NCBI GenBank assembly: GCA_963595735.1
Contig: CAVBJJ010000013.1
Coordinates: 1-44,367, forward strand
Length of the DNA: 44,367 nucleotides
From: CALWOS01 sp963595735
GTDB lineage: Bacteria; Bacillota; Clostridia; Oscillospirales; Oscillospiraceae
Direction of reading: 5' to 3'
Positions within the stretch are counted from its first letter, which is position 1, and the number at the start of each line of letters is the position of its first letter. The position numbers and the translations under genes are program-made. A model generated the notes under the pieces. It was given only the letters and a program-made list of their open reading frames with translations, had not been told where the DNA came from and ran no database searches. Below are positions 35,020 through 42,952 of this stretch, one piece after another.

Positions 35020-35072
35020 AAAGAGAAATCTTTACCTGCAAAGGCCGAAACGGCATTTTGCGGTAAGCTGTA

Positions 35073-35105
35073 GGAAATGGCGCCACAGGATGTGGCGCCA
35101 TTTCC
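35073..35105 (+). terminator. Hairpin after the P-type ATPase-like gene
   Basis: A 15-bp perfect stem (35073-35087 with 35091-35105) has a 3-nt loop. The T-tract is weak (TATTT), and a stronger terminator lies 18 bp further on. Confidence 0.5.
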
Positions 35106-35122
35106 TATTTGGCCTAAATCGT

Positions 35123-35180
35123 AAACAGAGCCTGCGCTTCCCCTATTAAGGAAGCGCAGGCTCTGTTTGTATTTTTATTT
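35123..35180 (+). terminator. Strong intrinsic terminator
   Basis: A 19-bp perfect stem (35123-35141 with 35150-35168) has an 8-nt loop, followed by GTATTTTTATTTTTTT. It ends the plus-strand rlmB transcript and overlaps the 3' end of the converging rlmA gene. Confidence 0.88.
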
Positions 35181-35993
35181 TTTTCGATACACCCCGACGC
35201 CGAATTCCACGGCGGTGTTCAGTTCGGTAAGGCGGTGCAGCTTTTCCTGATCGGTAAGGCCGGTTTTGTAGTAATAGGGCGTCATGCGGAACAGGCAGGC
35301 GATGTCCGCCGGGTCGGTCAGGCGCAGGCGATAGCAAATGTCCCGGCGCTCCAGCAGTTGAAAGCCGGGAGTTTCCATGATGGGGGGCTTGTTCCGGTAG
35401 GGCGCATCGTAGATCTGCTGCTTCAGCTCCCAGAGGTGGTTTTCCAGAGGAAACGCCCGCAGCAGGATGCCGCCGGGGGACAGCACCCGGGAAAACTCCG
35501 CCGCCATCAGCGGGGAAAAAATGTTCAGCAGCAGGTCAACGCTCCCCTCCGCCACCGGCAGAGCGGCGGAACTGGCCACGGCAAGACGCAGGGCGCGGCT
35601 GCGCTTTCCGGCCTTTGCCAGGGCGTCCTTGGAGATGTCGATGCCCATGGCGTCCACCGTTTTTCCGGCGGCTTGCAGGGCAAGGCGGATATCCTCCGTA
35701 TATTTGCCCTCGCCGCAGCCGGCGTCCAGCAGGCAAATGTACTGCCCGGTGTGGGCAAGGGCGCAAGCTGCCAGCGCCCGGGACAGGGGGTCATACCAGC
35801 CCTTGTCCAGAAACGCGCTGCGCGCCTGCACCATGGCTTTGTCGTCGCCGTGGCGCTTGCCGCTGCCGGTGCGCAGCAGCAGATTGACATAGCCGCTTTT
35901 GGCGCGGTCAAAGCTGTGGCCGCCGGGGCAATGGTATTGTTTTTCCGATCCCGTCAGGGGCGCACCGCAGACGGGGCAGAGAAATGCGTTCAT
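35175..35993 (-). CDS. rlmA: 23S rRNA (guanine-N1)-methyltransferase, RlmA family
   Basis: This 272-residue enzyme of the RlmA(I)/RlmA(II)/TlrB family methylates N1 of a guanine in hairpin 35 of 23S rRNA (G745 or G748). An N-terminal zinc finger is visible as CPVCG..CPGGHSFD, followed by the characteristic GYVNLLL and GDDKAMVQAR. The Rossmann SAM site is LLDAGCGEGKYT, and NIFSP lies near the active site. The Firmicute version usually corresponds to RlmA(II) (G748), but I cannot decide from sequence. The ATG overlaps the thiN stop. Confidence 0.9.
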   Translation of the reverse strand: MNAFLCPVCGAPLTGSEKQYHCPGGHSFDRAKSGYVNLLLRTGSGKRHGDDKAMVQARSAFLDKGWYDPLSRALAACALAHTGQYICLLDAGCGEGKYTEDIRLALQAAGKTVDAMGIDISKDALAKAGKRSRALRLAVASSAALPVAEGSVDLLLNIFSPLMAAEFSRVLSPGGILLRAFPLENHLWELKQQIYDAPYRNKPPIMETPGFQLLERRDICYRLRLTDPADIACLFRMTPYYYKTGLTDQEKLHRLTELNTAVEFGVGVYRKK

Positions 35994-36652
35994 GCCTGCA
36001 CCTCCTTAGGCAGAGCTTCCCGCTCCGGCAGGGGCAGGGGCTGGCGCTCCCAGACGGCAAGGCCGTCCCCGTCATGCACCTCCACCAGCGCGGGAACGCC
36101 GAGAAATTCATTGCTTACCCCCAGGGGGAGCGTGTTGGTCAGGGCGCGATCTTCCAGCGGGTATTTCAGTCCACGCAGGGTGACGGAGCCAAGCCGGGCG
36201 CTCATGCTGAACAGGGAGAAAAAGCCCCGATAGCCCGCCGGAAAGTGCAGGCGTTCCTCCCGCAGCCAGGTGAACACATGGCGCTCGCCCATCAGGTAGC
36301 CAACGGCGTCGTGCTCCTGCAGAAAGCCCAGAACCTGGAGATTGGCGATGCTGTGCTCCGGTCTGGCGCCGCCAGTTCCGCCATAGAGGAAAAAGCGGGC
36401 GTATCCCCGCTCCAGACCCAGCCGGACAGCCAGCAGCAGGTCGGTGTCATCCTTGACCGGGTCGTGACGGATCACATGGGGATGCGCCGGGCAGTGGCTG
36501 GAGTCAAAATCCCCGACCACCAGATCTGCCGGAAGTCCCAGAGCTTGCAGATGGGCAAAGCCGCCGTCCGCCGCGATCACCAGATCCCCCTTGCGGGGGC
36601 AGAGTCCCTCCGGGAAAAAGTCCCCCGCGCCAATGATATAACAGTCGCCCAT
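35990..36652 (-). CDS. thiN: Thiamine pyrophosphokinase
   Basis: It transfers diphosphate from ATP to thiamine. The 220 residues have the N-terminal catalytic domain with ADGGFAHLQALGL, VGDFDSS and KDDTDLLLAVRLGLERG, and GGTGGARPEHSIANL binding thiamine/ATP. The C-terminal beta domain ends in LTNTLPLGVSNEF. In the usual GGRxDH motif the chain reads GGARPEH. The ATG at 36652 lies after GGGAGG; a longer open frame upstream has no ribosome site. It overlaps rlmA by 4 bases. Confidence 0.9.
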   Translation of the reverse strand: MGDCYIIGAGDFFPEGLCPRKGDLVIAADGGFAHLQALGLPADLVVGDFDSSHCPAHPHVIRHDPVKDDTDLLLAVRLGLERGYARFFLYGGTGGARPEHSIANLQVLGFLQEHDAVGYLMGERHVFTWLREERLHFPAGYRGFFSLFSMSARLGSVTLRGLKYPLEDRALTNTLPLGVSNEFLGVPALVEVHDGDGLAVWERQPLPLPEREALPKEVQA

Positions 36653-36730
36653 AGCTTGCCTCCCATGATGTACAGTGTATTCCCAAATTATACCCAAGGG
36701 CGCGGGGAATGTCAAATACGACAAAGGAAA

Positions 36731-36765
36731 GGGCGGCGTTCGATCGGATGCATCGAACGCCGCCC
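36731..36765 (-). terminator. Intrinsic terminator after the membrane-anchored hypothetical gene
   Basis: A 14-bp perfect stem (36731-36744 with 36752-36765, GGGCGGCGTTCGAT and complement) has a 7-nt loop; on the minus strand it is followed by TTTCCTTTG. It ends the three-gene regulator/kinase transcript. Confidence 0.7.
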
Positions 36766-36778
36766 GGAAGCGCAGGCT

Positions 36779-37564
36779 TCAGTTGGTTAGGTTGATTTTG
36801 AAATCCAGCAGAGAACCGGGATAATACTTCCAGGTCACGCTGTAATTGGCGCTGCTCTCCCCATCGTCACAGTGCGCCAGCACGGTCTGGCCGTCGGCAT
36901 CCTCCTCCGTGATATCCTCCACGGTCAGTCCCCATTTTTTCAGCCAGACGGCGGCAAGCTCCGTGGCGGAATGGGTGTTTTCCATGGCGGTATAGGCGTC
37001 GGTCTTGTTTTCACAGCCGCTGCTGAGGTAGAAATAATAGACCTCGCCGGTGTCCACATCAATGTACATTTCCATCCAGTTGCGCCAGTCGCCCCGCCAC
37101 TGCCGGTAGTAGTGCCAGACCCGGATACGGCCGCCGTCCAGGCAGATGGACACACACTGCGCGCCGCTGGCCTCCGTGGCCTCCGCGCCCTGATCGACAG
37201 AAAATTCGTCCAGCACCTCCTGTGTCATGCGGGTCATTTTTTGCTCATCCCGCTGAGAGATGCCGGAGTCGTAGCTGTTGGCACCCTTTTTCCTGGTTTG
37301 CCAGGCAAACCAGCACTCCCGCCGGGCGGCGGTGCTTTCCAGCAGGGGCAGCTCGTCCCGCTGCCAGAAGCTGCCGCCAACGGACAGCAGCCAGCCCGGC
37401 GCCAGCGCGCCAAAGGTCACGGCCAGCGCCGTCAGCAGCGCCAGGAGCACAAGACTGATCCGGCCGGTGCGCCGGGGAGGCGGTTCCGGCGGCGCAGGAG
37501 CGGGGATCGGTTCGAACATCTCCGGCTTGGGCGCACTGCGCCGCTTTTCAGCTTTCTTCGCCAT
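36779..37564 (-). CDS. Membrane-anchored protein of unknown function
   Basis: This 261-residue protein is not one I recognise. A Lys/Pro-rich cytoplasmic head (about 1-33) is followed by one TM helix (about 35-58) and an extracellular domain of about 200 residues. The repeated form MYIDVDTGEVYYFYLSS inside that domain recalls PepSY-type beta strands, which is only a hint. Its start overlaps the 3' end of the histidine kinase gene by 17 bases, so it is translated from the same transcript and may be an accessory or output of that two-component system. Confidence 0.75.
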   Translation of the reverse strand: MAKKAEKRRSAPKPEMFEPIPAPAPPEPPPRRTGRISLVLLALLTALAVTFGALAPGWLLSVGGSFWQRDELPLLESTAARRECWFAWQTRKKGANSYDSGISQRDEQKMTRMTQEVLDEFSVDQGAEATEASGAQCVSICLDGGRIRVWHYYRQWRGDWRNWMEMYIDVDTGEVYYFYLSSGCENKTDAYTAMENTHSATELAAVWLKKWGLTVEDITEEDADGQTVLAHCDDGESSANYSVTWKYYPGSLLDFKINLTN

Positions 37565-38519
37565 TGCTTCCGCCCCCTTTCAAAAACACGCGCACTGTGG
37601 TACCCTCGCCGGGGGCGCTGGTATATTCCAGCCGGGTGCCGTGCAGCTGCGCGATCTTTTTGCACAGCGCAAGCCCCAGTCCCGCTCCGTTTTGCGCTCG
37701 GGCGCGGGATTTGTCGATCATATAAAACGGCTCTGTGATCTTGCTTAGCTCCTGCTGCCGCATTCCTCTGCCGTGGTCGCGGATATAAAAGGCATAGCCC
37801 TCCGGCTCCGCGCAGCCGATCAGCTCGATGCTCTGCCCGCGCTTGCTGGCTTTTCTGGCGTTGTCCACCAGATTGACCAGCAGGGTCTTGAACAGATCCG
37901 GGTCGATCCAAATCTCGCCCTTTTCACTGCTCAGGTGCAGGGTAAGCCCGTCCTTGTCCGCAGCGGGCATGGTCACGGCGGCCACCTCCCGCAGCAGAAG
38001 TCCGGCGTCGTAGCGCCGGGTTTGCAGGCCCTGATTGTCCAGCACGATAATGTCCAGCAGCTTCAGACTCAGCGCCTCCAGCCGCTTGCCCTCGGAGAAG
38101 ATATAGCCCGCGGCGGTAAAGCGGGGCTTGGGCGCCATGTCCTTGCTGCGCAGCATATCCGCATAGCCGATGATCGCCGTCAGCGGGGTTTTCAGCTCAT
38201 GGGCAAAGCTGCCGATGAATTCCTCCTGCCGCTCCGCCATTTCCCGCAGACCGGCAACGGTTTTTTCCAGCTCCTTGAGGTCGGCTTCCTTCTTTTTCAG
38301 GTTTTTGGCGCTGACCCGATCCCAGAGGAACACGGTCAGGGACACCAGCGCCGCCCCGCCGAATACCACACAGAAGTAGTACAGCAGGTAGGCGCGGTAA
38401 ATGCCGGTCTCGGCCAGAATACCGGCTGCCGCAAGCAGCGATGCGCCGCCGCCCACGGCCAGCGCCAGCACGCAGGCGGTCATCAGGAACGCGCGCAGGG
38501 CAGAGTTGGTCTTTTTCAT
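37548..38519 (-). CDS. Sensor histidine kinase, short-loop membrane type
   Basis: This 323-residue kinase autophosphorylates on His107 in FIGSFAHELKTPLTAIIGYA. Two TM helices (about 9-32 and 43-66) enclose only about ten outside residues, so there is no extracellular sensor domain; it must read the membrane itself or a partner protein. A coiled-coil linker precedes the HisKA domain. The HATPase has the N box VNLVDNARKAS, G1 DHGRGM and G2 GAGLGLALCKKI. The start codon overlaps the last base of the response regulator gene. Confidence 0.93.
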   Translation of the reverse strand: MKKTNSALRAFLMTACVLALAVGGGASLLAAAGILAETGIYRAYLLYYFCVVFGGAALVSLTVFLWDRVSAKNLKKKEADLKELEKTVAGLREMAERQEEFIGSFAHELKTPLTAIIGYADMLRSKDMAPKPRFTAAGYIFSEGKRLEALSLKLLDIIVLDNQGLQTRRYDAGLLLREVAAVTMPAADKDGLTLHLSSEKGEIWIDPDLFKTLLVNLVDNARKASKRGQSIELIGCAEPEGYAFYIRDHGRGMRQQELSKITEPFYMIDKSRARAQNGAGLGLALCKKIAQLHGTRLEYTSAPGEGTTVRVFLKGGGSNGEES

Positions 38520-39175
38520 CAGGCCTCCAAGCGATAGCCAACCTTGTAGATGGCCTTGATCTTATCCTCCCAGTGGAGCTTTTTCCGCAGCCGCTGGACA
38601 TGGAGATCCACCGTGCGGCTGTCGCCCATGTACTCGCTTTCCCAGACCCGCTCGTACAGGGTCTCCCGGAACAGGGCGATGTTCCGGTTGCGCACAAACA
38701 GAAGAAGAAGTTCAAATTCCTTCATGGTCAGGGGAATTTCCCGGTTGCCGCGGCGGACGCTGCGGGAGCGAGTGTCGATCGTGATGTCGTCCACGGTGAT
38801 CTCCGTTTGGGTCTTGCCGGCGCGGCGCAGGATGCTTTCCACCCGTGCCAGCAGCTCCACGATCTCAAAGGGCTTGACCAGATAGTCGTCCGCGCCCAGA
38901 CGCAGCCCCTTGACCTTGTCCTCCGTGCTGCCCTTGGCGGTCAGGAAAATGACCGGGATCTCCAGGGGCTTGATGTATTCCAGCAGCTCGTATCCGTTCG
39001 CGCCTGGCAGCATGATGTCCAGCAGCGCCAGATCAAAGCGCTCGCCGCTTTCCAGAATATCCGCAGCCTGGATGCCGTCATAGGCGCAGGTGCAGATATA
39101 CCCGGCTTCGGTCAGGTTCATTTCGATCAGATCATTGATGGGTTTTTCATCTTCCACGACCAGAATTTTCAGCAT
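38519..39175 (-). CDS. OmpR/PhoB family response regulator
   Basis: This 218-residue DNA-binding regulator has a receiver domain (about 1-115) with the acidic EDE pocket, the phospho-acceptor Asp53 in LLDIMLPG, Thr79 and Lys101 in LVKPF. A winged-helix effector domain (about 125-218) has SRTVDLHVQRLRKKL as the recognition helix. I chose the ATG at 39175 because GGGAGG lies 10 bases before it and the receiver fold begins there (MLKILVVEDE). It is partnered with the kinase directly downstream. Confidence 0.95.
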   Translation of the reverse strand: MLKILVVEDEKPINDLIEMNLTEAGYICTCAYDGIQAADILESGERFDLALLDIMLPGANGYELLEYIKPLEIPVIFLTAKGSTEDKVKGLRLGADDYLVKPFEIVELLARVESILRRAGKTQTEITVDDITIDTRSRSVRRGNREIPLTMKEFELLLLFVRNRNIALFRETLYERVWESEYMGDSRTVDLHVQRLRKKLHWEDKIKAIYKVGYRLEA

Positions 39176-39522
39176 GGTTTTTTGGCCTCCCGTAATAGCG
39201 TATCCGCAAAGCCCCAAATGGGTTTTGGAATGGCATGTCCCCCCGAAAGCGTCCATGCGGCGTTTTTTACACGGCACGGATTTTTGGACAGGCGCTTGCT
39301 TCAATTGCTGCAAATTTACATCAGATTTGTATAAGGCTTGCATCATACCGGGCGATTTTGTCGATTTTTTGTCATGTACATTGTTTTATAGTATATCATG
39401 TCAAGGGGAGGGAGTGGTGAACGATTTGTGACGGTTTTGGGAGCGGCCGCATCTGGGATTTTTCCGGGAGCGGGAAAAGGGGCGGAAAAAATTAGAAAAA
39501 CGGAGATTTGGCAGGAATACAG

Positions 39523-39551
39523 TTGCATTTTCCAGAAAACTTCGGTATAGT
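39523..39551 (+). promoter_or_regulatory. Promoter for the PQQ-like propeller gene
   Basis: TTGCAT (39523-39528) and TATAGT (39546-39551) have a 17-bp spacer. A leader of about 100 nt follows before the ATG. Confidence 0.55.
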
Positions 39552-39572
39552 GAACGGGAGAAAATATGCGGC

Positions 39573-39639
39573 TGTCAAAAAAGTCTTGGACTTTTTTGAC
39601 AAGCTGAAAAATATTTGTTTTGCCGGAAACGCCGGCAAA
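39573..39639 (+). promoter_or_regulatory. Two palindromes in the 5' leader of the propeller gene
   Basis: A 13-bp perfect inverted repeat (39573-39585 with 39589-39601, TGTCAAAAAAGTC and complement) has a 3-nt centre. It is followed by an 8-bp hairpin (39619-39626 with 39632-39639, TTTGCCGG and complement) just before the ribosome site GGGGGGAA. They could be an operator close to the start of transcription or RNA structures that affect translation; the sequence does not decide. Confidence 0.45.
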
Positions 39640-39660
39640 CAGGGGGGAAAAGAATACACC

Positions 39661-41409
39661 ATGAAAAAACGGGAAAAGCATCAGGTGGTGCTGGTGGCGC
39701 TTTTGGTGGTGCTGGTCATCATTCTGGATGTGCTGATATACGCCAGACATATGGCCGCTCACCCAAGCGAGCCTGTCACGCCGGCGGCAACGGAGACCGC
39801 TGCGGCAACAGAAAGTCCCAGGCCGGAGGAGAGCAAGGAACCCAAGGCCACGGCGGAAAAAGAGGACAAAAAGGACACGGAAAAGCTGGCGGAATTTACT
39901 CCCAAAGCTACGGAGAATACCAAGCCCTCCAATCTGATTCAGTACACGGAGGTGTCCGTCAATGGGGAGCTGACGAGCAATTATAAGGCCGCATCGCCCA
40001 TTGACTTTGGTCTGGGCAAGGACTATACCGATGTGCAGGGCATTGTCACCTTCCGGGGCAACAACTTCCGGGACGGCGGCAGCTACGGCACAGCCAGCCT
40101 GACGGAGAAAAAGCTGGGAGACAGCTGGAATGTGCCCACCGGTGCACTCTCCGCCCCGGACGGGCAGTGCTGGACCGGCAGCGGCTGGGTCGGCCAGCCC
40201 CTGATGATGACCTGGCCGAAAAAGCTGCGGGAAAAAATGAATATGTACGACTGGGCAAAGCAGGAAAAGAACCTGACCGAGGTCATTTATGCTACCATGG
40301 ACGGCAACATCTATTTCCTGGATCTTGCCACCGGGGAAAAGACCCGGGATCCCATGTACCTGGGCTATACCTTCAAGGGTGCCGGAGCGCTGGATCCCCG
40401 GGGCTATCCCATCATGTATCTGGGCAGCGGCTATGACAGCATGAACGGCAAAAGCCGAGCCTTTATCATCAACCTGATCGACTGCTCCGTGATGCATACC
40501 TTTGGCGATATGGATCCGTTCAACCTCCGGGGCACGCTCAGCTTCTTTGACGGTTCCGCCCTGGTGGATGCGGAGACCGATCAGCTGATCTATCCCGGTG
40601 AAAGCGGTATTTTGTACATCACCAAGCTCAATACCCAGTACGACCCGGACGCCGGGACCCTGTCCATTGCACCGGACGCGCCGGTGAAGTGGCATTACTA
40701 CGGCAACCGCAGCGGCGCCTGGTACATGGGCATGGAGGACAGCGCGGTGATCTGGCGGGGACACATCTTCTTTGCCACCAATGACGGCTATCTGTTCTGC
40801 CTGAACTTGAACACGCTGGAGACCGTCTGGGTGCAGGACACCGTGGACGACACCAACTGCAGCCCCGTGCTGGAGCTGGAGGACGGTCACCCCTATATCT
40901 ACATCAGCACCAGCTTCCATCTGGGCTGGCGCAGCAGCGATACGGTGGATATCCCGGTGTGGAAAATCGATGCTGTCAACGGCGAGATCGTCTGGAAAAA
41001 CAGCTATACCTGCTACAGCGTGACCGGTGTTTCCGGCGGTGTGCAGGGAACGATGGCCGTGGGCAAGCACAAGCTGTCGGATCTGGTTTTTGTGCCGGTT
41101 GCCCGAACGCCGGATGCGGCCGGCGGCCGGCTGATCGCCCTGAACAAGAAAACCGGGGAAGAGGTCTGGGATTTCCCCACGCAGGTATACAGCTGGTCCA
41201 GTCCCACGGCAGTGTATGACAAGGACGGCAACGGCTACCTGCTCTACTGCACCTCCGGCGGCTACCTGTATCTGATGGACGGCCTGACCGGCGAGGTGCT
41301 GGATAGCCGGGATCTGGGCAGCAATATCGAGGCCAGCCCCGCCGTGTATGAAAACACCGTGGTAGTGGGTACCCGTGGGCAGCAGATCTACGGGATCAAG
41401 CTGAAATAA
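39661..41409 (+). CDS. Membrane-anchored PQQ-like beta-propeller protein
   Basis: This 582-residue surface protein has a single N-terminal TM anchor (about 9-30) and a disordered Thr/Glu/Lys/Pro linker (about 35-95). A beta-propeller follows, with repeated blades of the form YATMDGNIYFLDLATGE, FFATNDGYLFCLNLNTLET and GRLIALNKKTGEEVWDF. Such repeats match the PQQ/quinoprotein-like fold but show no cofactor-binding residues I could assign, so it is probably a scaffold or binding protein. The ATG at 39661 has GGGGGGAA upstream; the open frame to its left lies before the anchor and includes the promoter. Confidence 0.85.
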   Translation: MKKREKHQVVLVALLVVLVIILDVLIYARHMAAHPSEPVTPAATETAAATESPRPEESKEPKATAEKEDKKDTEKLAEFTPKATENTKPSNLIQYTEVSVNGELTSNYKAASPIDFGLGKDYTDVQGIVTFRGNNFRDGGSYGTASLTEKKLGDSWNVPTGALSAPDGQCWTGSGWVGQPLMMTWPKKLREKMNMYDWAKQEKNLTEVIYATMDGNIYFLDLATGEKTRDPMYLGYTFKGAGALDPRGYPIMYLGSGYDSMNGKSRAFIINLIDCSVMHTFGDMDPFNLRGTLSFFDGSALVDAETDQLIYPGESGILYITKLNTQYDPDAGTLSIAPDAPVKWHYYGNRSGAWYMGMEDSAVIWRGHIFFATNDGYLFCLNLNTLETVWVQDTVDDTNCSPVLELEDGHPYIYISTSFHLGWRSSDTVDIPVWKIDAVNGEIVWKNSYTCYSVTGVSGGVQGTMAVGKHKLSDLVFVPVARTPDAAGGRLIALNKKTGEEVWDFPTQVYSWSSPTAVYDKDGNGYLLYCTSGGYLYLMDGLTGEVLDSRDLGSNIEASPAVYENTVVVGTRGQQIYGIKLK

Positions 41410-41442
41410 CGCTTTTTCCGGAACTTCCCCGCCGGGAAATGC

Positions 41443-41471
41443 TTGACGGAAAAAGTAAAAACGGGTATGAT
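41443..41471 (+). promoter_or_regulatory. Promoter for the zinc-ribbon/Ig-like gene
   Basis: TTGACG (41443-41448) and TATGAT (41466-41471) have a 17-bp spacer, 60 bp before the start codon. Confidence 0.65.
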
Positions 41472-41531
41472 ATGAAAAACAGTGAAAATTCGGCAGAGTT
41501 TGGCCGAGCATGACAGAAAGGATGGTTCCCG

Positions 41532-42239
41532 ATGGGATTGATCCCGAAAATAAAGTGCCGCCGCTGCGGCGCAGAGTACGCCGCCACGCGTAAGCGCTGC
41601 CCCCGCTGCGGTGCGCCCGCAAAGGCAGCGCCCAGAAAAAAACCGGAGTCCGCTGCTCCCGCCGGAGCTGAGACCGCCCGGGAAACGGTTCGGGAGCCGG
41701 AGGTCACCCGCAGCCCGGCACAGCGCCGCGCGGCAGCCCAGGCGGCCAAGGCGGCGCGGGTGCAGATGATCGTGGGTGGTGTGATCCTGGTGGCGATCAT
41801 CGCGGCGGTGATCGTGCTCATCAGCATGAATGTGGGCGAAAACGCCAACCTGCCCAGCAATCCCGACCCCGTGGTCACGACCAACATTACGCCCACTATG
41901 CCGGAAACGGCGCAGACGACCCCGACCCCGGAGCCGACGCAGGAGCCGGAGAACAGCCCGGAGCCGACGGCGTCTCAGGTGGAGTCCATCCAGTTTACCA
42001 TCAACGGCATGGCTCTGGCTTTTGAGAACCAGTTTACCATGAACGCCGGCGAAAGCCTCAAGCTGGAAGCTACGGTGTCTCCCGCAGATCCCGAGGCAAA
42101 AATTCAGTGGAGCGTGGATGACGAGAACATCCTGACAGTGGATGACGAGGGTCTTGTGACCGGCGTCAGCAGCGGTTGGGCAACGGTGACCGCCACCTGC
42201 GACGGCGTTTCGGCGCAGTGCAAGGTTTGGGTCTCCTGA
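41532..42239 (+). CDS. Zinc-ribbon, single-TM protein with extracellular Ig-like (Big_2) domain
   Basis: This 235-residue protein has a clear order of parts. A cytoplasmic zinc ribbon near the start has CRRCG and CPRCG. It is followed by a basic stretch, one TM helix (about 78-100) and a Pro/Thr/Glu linker (TPTPEPTQEPENSPEPT) outside the membrane. A Big_2-type Ig-like domain (about 150-235) has LEATVSPADPEAKIQWS and VTGVSSGWATVTATCDG. The build suits a surface adhesion or scaffold protein with a cytosolic metal-binding tag. It has its own promoter and terminator. Confidence 0.82.
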   Translation: MGLIPKIKCRRCGAEYAATRKRCPRCGAPAKAAPRKKPESAAPAGAETARETVREPEVTRSPAQRRAAAQAAKAARVQMIVGGVILVAIIAAVIVLISMNVGENANLPSNPDPVVTTNITPTMPETAQTTPTPEPTQEPENSPEPTASQVESIQFTINGMALAFENQFTMNAGESLKLEATVSPADPEAKIQWSVDDENILTVDDEGLVTGVSSGWATVTATCDGVSAQCKVWVS

Positions 42240-42261
42240 GTTTCCATACAATGAAAATGCA

Positions 42262-42304
42262 CCGAGCGGCTGTGATATATCGCAGCCGCTCGGAGATTTT
42301 TTCA
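42262..42304 (+). terminator. Intrinsic terminator after the Ig-like gene
   Basis: A stem of CCGAGCGGCTG paired with its complement (42262-42272 and 42283-42293), extended inward by a wobble and GAT:ATC, is followed by AGATTTTTTC. Confidence 0.85.
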
Positions 42305-42322
42305 AAAAACGAAAATTAAGTA

Positions 42323-42351
42323 TTGACAAACCGAGGCAGATACGATATACT
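42323..42351 (+). promoter_or_regulatory. Promoter for tRNA-Val
   Basis: TTGACA (42323-42328) and TATACT (42346-42351) have a 17-bp spacer, 20 bp before the tRNA. Confidence 0.8.
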
Positions 42352-42370
42352 AAACAAGCCTTAAGGGCAT

Positions 42371-42446
42371 GGACGATTGGCGCAGCTGGTAGCGCATCCG
42401 CTTGACGTGCGGGAGGTCACAAGTTCGAGTCTTGTATCGTCCACCA
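42371..42446 (+). tRNA. tRNA-Val (anticodon GAC)
   Basis: This 76-nt cloverleaf has acceptor arms GGACGAT and ATCGTCC, D arm GCGCAGCTGGTAGCGC, and an anticodon stem TCCGC/GCGGG enclosing TTGACGT (anticodon GAC). The T arm is ACAAG/CTTGT around TTCGAGT, and the 3' ACCA is encoded. It decodes GUC and GUU valine codons. It marks the point where base composition and gene content change. Confidence 0.95.
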
Positions 42447-42447
42447 T

Positions 42448-42484
42448 ATCGGAGCAAGCGAAATATCGCTTGCTCCGATTTTTT
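42448..42484 (+). terminator. Intrinsic terminator after tRNA-Val
   Basis: A 13-bp perfect stem (42448-42460 with 42467-42479, ATCGGAGCAAGCG and complement) has a 6-nt loop and six T, one base after the tRNA. Confidence 0.9.
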
Positions 42485-42557
42485 GTTTTTCGAGAGTATG
42501 ATTTCCCTGGAGAGTATGGTATATTCGGTGCAACAAATCGGAATTTGAGGAGGAAAT

Positions 42558-42878
42558 ATGGCATCAAGCAAGGAATACTTAGAGTTTATTTTATGGCAGC
42601 TATCTGAGTTAGAAGAAATTACTTATCGAGCTATGATGGGAGAATTTATTATTTATTATCGTGGCAAGATTGTAGGCGGTATCTATGATGATAGATTACT
42701 TGTTAAACCAGTAAAATCAGCAATTAGTTATATGCCGACAGCTCCGTATGAATTACCCTATGAAGGAGCAAAAGAGATGTTGCTGGTAAATGAAGTTGAT
42801 AATAAGGAATTTTTGACAGGCTTGTTTCATGCAATGTATGATGAACTGCCAGTTTCAAAACCGAAAAACAAGAGGTAA
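42558..42878 (+). CDS. TfoX N-terminal domain (TfoX/Sxy-like) family protein
   Basis: This 106-residue protein has the TfoX-N signature YRAMMGEFIIYYRGKIVGGIYDD at about residues 22-44. Proteobacterial TfoX/Sxy regulates competence; the short Firmicute versions are common accessory genes of unknown role. GAGGAGG lies just before the ATG. Its AT-rich codons differ strongly from the genes left of the tRNA, suggesting a different origin. Confidence 0.82.
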   Translation: MASSKEYLEFILWQLSELEEITYRAMMGEFIIYYRGKIVGGIYDDRLLVKPVKSAISYMPTAPYELPYEGAKEMLLVNEVDNKEFLTGLFHAMYDELPVSKPKNKR

Positions 42879-42952
42879 ACAACTTCAAGTTTGTATGGGA
42901 GCTGAACAAACTTGAAAAGCAAATCATAAGGTCAACACAAAGGAGAATGTAG

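Larger units (their letters stand above)
39176..39660. other. Divergent intergenic region, 485 bp
   Basis: It separates the divergent regulator and beta-propeller genes. The part near the regulator (39176-39360) has no clear ORF or RNA. Around 39371-39401 two direct TCATGT copies lie 24 bp apart in an AT-rich stretch (39372-39377 and 39396-39401); they could be operator half-sites but are too short to be sure. The right half contains the propeller promoter and two leader hairpins. Confidence 0.45.

Noticed and set aside
39371..39401. Direct TCATGT repeats as a PhoB-type operator
   Set aside because: Six matching bases at a 24-bp period are too few, and the period does not fit the usual ~11 or 22 bp; noted only within the intergenic entry.
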